NCBI RefSeq assembly: GCF_900639915.1
Contig: NZ_CAAAID010000004.1
Location: forward strand, 1 to 64,000
Origin: Legionella nagasakiensis
Lineage (GTDB): Bacteria; Pseudomonadota; Gammaproteobacteria; Legionellales; Legionellaceae
Direction of reading: 5' to 3'
DNA length: 64,000 nt
The position numbers and the translations under genes were made by a program. The notes beneath the pieces were generated by a model, which saw nothing but the letters and a program-made list of their open reading frames with translations, was not told the origin of the DNA and did not search any database. Below are positions 61,018 through 64,000 of the stretch, in pieces. Each line of letters opens with the position of its first letter. Within the stretch, counting starts at the first letter, position 1.

Positions 61018-61272
61018 TTATAGAGGCTCAGAAATCACCTGATTGACTAATGTATCAATGCTATCTTGAGCCTTTTGAATTTCTTTTTGAAAATTTAAGA
61101 ACTCGCTTCTTTGCATCTCATCTTCATGAGGCGTTTCAAATCCTGTCAGTTTGGCCACCACTTCCGCCTGCAAATCCACAAGCTTTTGATTTAATCTGAT
61201 AATACTAACCCGGGTATCCTCATCAACAATATCCAGAAGTCTGAATGGATTAATAAGTTGTTCCGTACCCAT
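61018..61272 (-). CDS. Small hypothetical protein
   Basis: 84 residues, charged and helical (SIIRLNQKLVDLQAEVVAKL...FLNFQKEIQKAQDSIDTLVNQV), probably forming a coiled coil. No signal peptide or membrane segment. It is convergent with the MHS transporter and lies 10 bp from its stop. I do not recognise the family. Confidence 0.6.
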   Translation of the reverse strand: MGTEQLINPFRLLDIVDEDTRVSIIRLNQKLVDLQAEVVAKLTGFETPHEDEMQRSEFLNFQKEIQKAQDSIDTLVNQVISEPL

Positions 61273-61526
61273 TCTTTTTCTCCCATTTGTTTAAATTTTT
61301 TTAGACAATAAATCCAGCGATCAGTGCACAAAGCCTAGATGTATTTCTTAATTTGTCAAGGCAAACATGATGCTAGAAACACAGTTTATAATGAATAAAA
61401 AACGGCGAGGAATTGCTGTCAATAAAGAATAATCAAAGAAAGACCTTCTTGGGAAAGCCAGATAAATCCCTTTCGCCAGATTAATAATCAGTGATATCAT
61501 TGCGCTTTTAGTGCACAGTGGTTGCT

Positions 61527-62168
61527 ATGATACTACATTATTTATTCATTATGGGAATCTGTGTGGAAGCAGTCACCGGCGCTATCGCAGCTGGACGTAA
61601 GAAAATGGATTTTTTTGGAGTGATGTTAATCGCATGCATCACAGCGCTCGGCGGAGGTACCGTTCGCGATGTCTTGTTTAATACCCATCCTCTGACTTGG
61701 ATTGCTCATCCAGAATATTTACTGTACACATCAGGATGTGCATTACTGACCATTTTTATTGCCCATTCTTTAATTCGCATTATGAAAATCTTTCTGATTC
61801 TTGATGCACTTGGACTATCAGCATTTGTGATTATCGGGACACAAAAAATTCTTTTACACGGATTGCCTCCAAGTGTTGCAATCATTGGTGGAATGGTTAC
61901 AGGCATATGCGGAGGCATGCTGCGTGATATTTTATGCAATGATATTCCACTGGTCTTACGTAAAGAACTGTACGCTGTCATTGCTTTAATTGGCGCGCTG
62001 TTATTCATTGTGTTAGAACATTTTCATATACCTAAAAATATCAATATTGTTATTACATTAACTGCTATTTTTAGCACCAGATTACTGGCCATATTTTTTC
62101 ATATTGAAATGCCTAAATTTGACTATGCACGCAGCTTGCAAAAACGATATCCAAATCATCGATCGTAA
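61527..62168 (+). CDS. TRIC-like membrane protein (YicG/UPF0126)
   Basis: 213 residues with seven helices in two repeats. Each has a glycine-rich motif: GAIAAGRKKMDFFGVM...GGGTVRDVLFNTHPLTW and GTQKILLHG...GGMVTGICGGMLRDILCNDIP. Bacterial members are trimeric cation channels. The ATG at 61527 was chosen; a GTG three codons upstream is possible. Confidence 0.9.
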   Translation: MILHYLFIMGICVEAVTGAIAAGRKKMDFFGVMLIACITALGGGTVRDVLFNTHPLTWIAHPEYLLYTSGCALLTIFIAHSLIRIMKIFLILDALGLSAFVIIGTQKILLHGLPPSVAIIGGMVTGICGGMLRDILCNDIPLVLRKELYAVIALIGALLFIVLEHFHIPKNINIVITLTAIFSTRLLAIFFHIEMPKFDYARSLQKRYPNHRS

Positions 62169-62255
62169 CCACCATGGCCTCACACCCTGATTCTTCAAGA
62201 AAGAAGGCAACATTTTAGCGAACAATTCCACACCTGCGCTAAATATAGCCGTTTC

Positions 62256-62408
62256 ATGGCAGAAGCTCGCTCTGGTTGCGATAGTTGCTTGATGCAATAT
62301 TCCGATCTAAAGTTAAGTGACCTGGCACCTGCCCAGTGTTTGCAATTAGAAACCATACAGCTGATATTGGGTGGCACAGTATCTTTAATTCATTATCTTT
62401 TACCTTAA
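62256..62408 (+). CDS. Possible small ORF (50 aa), uncertain
   Basis: An in-frame stretch from ATG 62256 to TAA 62406-62408 encodes about 50 residues with two Cys close together (SGCDSCLM). The same frame is open back to the TRIC-like stop at 62166, giving up to ~79 codons without an ATG. No ribosome site was seen. It may be a decayed gene or chance. Confidence 0.25.
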   Translation: MAEARSGCDSCLMQYSDLKLSDLAPAQCLQLETIQLILGGTVSLIHYLLP

Positions 62409-62417
62409 GGATATTTT

Positions 62418-62975
62418 ATGCAAAACATGGAGATTAATCTTGAGCAACTGCCTGCCAGTTTGCGACGTAATTGGGGATGGTTGCTAGGATTAGGTATTTT
62501 ATTTGTTATATTAGGCTGTATTGGCCTCGGAATGGTTGTCGGTTTAACCTTGGTTAGCATGCTATTCTTAGGAGTTCTCTTAATCATTGGTGGTTTTTCC
62601 CAGATCATCGATGTGTTTAAAAGCAAGCATTGGAAAGGCTCCGCCTGGCACGCACTCATTGCTGTGCTTTATCTTATGGGTGGCGGGATTATTATTTATG
62701 ACCCGTTTCTAGCTTCCACCGTTATTACCGCATTGCTGGCCGCAGTCTTAATCGTCATGGGAGTCATACGCTTTATTATGGCCATAACCCTTCGAGACTC
62801 AAAGGGATGGGGATGGCTGTTATTATCCGGATTAACGGCTGGTATTTTGGGTTTATTAATATTCATGCAGTGGCCATGGAGCGGCCTATGGATCATTGGC
62901 TTATTTATTACCGTTGAGATGCTCGTAAGTGGCTGGACTTATATATTTCTAGCGTTAGCCATCCGCCGGGCCTGA
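62418..62975 (+). CDS. HdeD-family (DUF308) membrane protein
   Basis: 185 residues with six helices arranged in pairs. W-G-W-L-L-G-L-G-I-L-F-V-I-L-G near residue 16 and repeated G-x-x-x-I-I-x-G patterns (GVLLIIGGFSQIIDVFKS) are typical of DUF308/HdeD, an acid-resistance membrane protein family. The role is not established. Confidence 0.88.
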   Translation: MQNMEINLEQLPASLRRNWGWLLGLGILFVILGCIGLGMVVGLTLVSMLFLGVLLIIGGFSQIIDVFKSKHWKGSAWHALIAVLYLMGGGIIIYDPFLASTVITALLAAVLIVMGVIRFIMAITLRDSKGWGWLLLSGLTAGILGLLIFMQWPWSGLWIIGLFITVEMLVSGWTYIFLALAIRRA

Positions 62976-62986
62976 GTTTTTAAGCG

Positions 62987-63019
62987 GCCGCCTGGATATT
63001 ACTTTGTTATCCAGGCGGC
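62987..63019. terminator. Strong hairpin between hdeD-like gene and ppa
   Basis: GCCGCCTGGATA (62987-62998) pairs perfectly with TATCCAGGCGGC (63008-63019), 9-nt loop. It lies between convergent genes and may stop both; T-runs on either side are poor. Confidence 0.6.
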
Positions 63020-63025
63020 TAACTA

Positions 63026-63565
63026 TTAGCTTGCATTTACATGCTGATAACGAGCCACGCTACTCATGATTTCTGCCTGGGCAGCTTCCACAGCTTCCCA
63101 ACCGTCCACCCGAACCCATTTTCCTTCTTCTAAATCTTTATAATGTTTAAAAAAATGTTCAATGGACAATAGTAATGGTTGCGGTAAATCTCGATAAGTT
63201 TTTACCATTTCATACATTTTACTTAATTTATTAAGTGGAACAGCAAGCACTTTTGCATCGACACCGGACTCATCGGTCATTTTTAGCAGGCCAACTGCAC
63301 GACAACGAATCACCGAACCACTAATCAGTGGAACAGGAGTCACCACTAATACGTCAACCGGATCACCATCTTCTGATAAGGTATTAGGAATATAGCCATA
63401 ATTAGCCGGATAATACATGGCCGTCGCCATGAAACGATCAACAAATAATGCTCCTGTTTCCTTATCCACTTCATACTTGACTGGTTCCCCGCGCATGGGA
63501 ATTTCAATGATGACATTCATTTCGTTCGGTAAATCACGACCACTATTAATTTCCTTTAAACCCAT
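63026..63565 (-). CDS. ppa: Inorganic pyrophosphatase
   Basis: 179 residues from the ATG at 63565 ([23 protein letters not shown]), the standard PPase start; a longer upstream version is rejected. Active-site residues appear in [34 protein letters not shown] and E-H-F-F-K-H-Y-K. It hydrolyses PPi to drive biosynthesis. It is divergent from the HIT gene. Confidence 0.96.
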   Translation of the reverse strand: MGLKEINSGRDLPNEMNVIIEIPMRGEPVKYEVDKETGALFVDRFMATAMYYPANYGYIPNTLSEDGDPVDVLVVTPVPLISGSVIRCRAVGLLKMTDESGVDAKVLAVPLNKLSKMYEMVKTYRDLPQPLLLSIEHFFKHYKDLEEGKWVRVDGWEAVEAAQAEIMSSVARYQHVNAS

Positions 63566-63704
63566 TCCAGCACCTATAACAATTAAAAGACGCAGTATTA
63601 TGCGTAATTTGTCATAAAAAGGCAAAGGAACGTTGATTTGCTGTAAATTAGTTTTTAGTTATTTCAAAAAAAAAGAGAAGCTAACCGGCTTATATTTTTT
63701 TTGC

Positions 63705-63710
63705 TATAAT
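63705..63710 (+). promoter_or_regulatory. Extended -10 promoter of the HIT gene
   Basis: TGCTATAAT (63702-63710) matches an extended -10, 29 bp before the HIT ATG; no clear -35 was seen. Confidence 0.45.
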
Positions 63711-63738
63711 TTTAGTCTTTGATAATCTTGAGATGGGT

Positions 63739-64000
63739 ATGAGCTGCTTATTCTGTAAAATAGTCGCCGGTGAAATTCCAGCAACCATTATTTTCGAAGA
63801 CACAGAAATCATTGCTTTTCGTGATATTAAACCGCAAGCACCAACGCATGTTCTAGTGATTCCCAAGCAACACATTCCAACGATTGATGAGGCTGATACA
63901 AAAGACGAACAGCTATTGGGCCGTATGATTTTGGCCGCAAAAAAAATAGCCTGTTCTGAAGGGTTAAGCAAACGTGGTTACCGTTTAGTATTTAATGTAA
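63739..64000 (+). CDS. HIT family protein, 3' part outside the window
   Basis: 87 codons are seen: MSCLFCKIVAGEIPATIIFE, with the C-x-x-C zinc pair and the I-F-E-D-T-E-I-I-A-F-R-D-I-K-P-Q-A-P-T-H-V-L-V-I-P-K-Q-H-I pattern of HinT-type nucleotide hydrolases. The H-x-H-x-H catalytic triad is beyond the edge. The ATG at 63739 has GAG 6 nt upstream; 63733 is possible. Confidence 0.92.
   Translation, partial: MSCLFCKIVAGEIPATIIFEDTEIIAFRDIKPQAPTHVLVIPKQHIPTIDEADTKDEQLLGRMILAAKKIACSEGLSKRGYRLVFNV

Noticed and set aside
61364..61432. Short open frame (about 21 codons) before the TRIC-like gene
   Set aside because: Too short and without a ribosome site; expression cannot be supported from sequence.
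61273..61526. 254-bp spacer searched for an RNA gene or promoter
   Set aside because: Only AT-rich sequence was seen, with no stable hairpin or convincing -35/-10 pair.
1..64000. CRISPR array, prophage, integrase or rRNA operon
   Set aside because: No regularly spaced repeats, phage structural genes, integrase or rRNA sequence were found; the only mobile-element trace is the transposase end at 1-81.

Overview
The window looks like the chromosome of a Legionella species. It carries region I of the Dot/Icm type IVB secretion system (dotD, dotC, dotB, dotA, icmV, icmW, icmX). It also has mevalonate-pathway isoprenoid genes, a pal/cpoB pair, a cytochrome bc1 operon and many noncoding palindromes of the kind scattered through Legionella genomes. 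The left edge cuts an IS element and the right edge cuts a HIT-family gene. No CRISPR array, prophage or rRNA gene was seen.

Layout. 1-551: the 3' end of a transposase abuts three minus-strand tRNA genes (Arg-TCG, Lys-TTT, Lys-TTT). 576-3789: minus-strand operon idi - HMG-CoA reductase - GHMP kinase. 3865-5926: two overlapping FUSC-type membrane proteins. 5990-9439: a Mla/Mce-type lipid transport operon (permease, ATPase, MCE protein, lipoprotein). 9474-13565: pal, cpoB, queE, mevalonate diphosphate decarboxylase and mevalonate kinase; with 576-3789 this gives nearly the whole route from HMG-CoA to IPP/DMAPP. 13740-15335: ftsB and eno. 15459-19036: a third FUSC-like protein, an isochorismatase-like hydrolase, and a PhoU-like/Pit phosphate pair.

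19160-23080 is accessory-looking: a secreted pepsin-family aspartic protease (rare in bacteria), an outer-membrane beta-barrel, two small proteins and an adenosine deaminase, bounded by REP-like hairpins. 23262-30140 is core: rpoH, ftsX-ftsE-ftsY, a pair of M16 peptidases (one without its zinc site) and rsmD. 30243-38320 is Dot/Icm region I. dotD-dotC-dotB (+) run into dotA (-) with only 63 bp between them, and icmV/icmW diverge from a short AT-rich promoter region holding a CpxR-like motif.

38486-57966 is a long minus-strand housekeeping run: a glycosyltransferase, miaA-mutL-amidase-tsaE-nnrD, sspA-sspB, petABC, rplM-rpsI, a 2Fe-2S protein, and thrS-infC-rpmI-rplT-pheS-pheT-ihfA, with infC starting at ATT. 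After tRNA-Val(GAC) come a long structured intergenic region, a three-gene module (HTH regulator, unknown cytoplasmic protein, MHS-type transporter), small membrane proteins, ppa and the start of a HIT protein.

The best candidates for something under-described are the pepsin-like protease with its neighbours, the two long palindromic intergenic elements (13565-13710 and 38339-38487), the regulator/unknown/transporter module with its operator-like upstream region, and the repeat-bearing C-terminal tail of DotA. All assignments come from reading the sequence and from recalled family knowledge; no database search was run.
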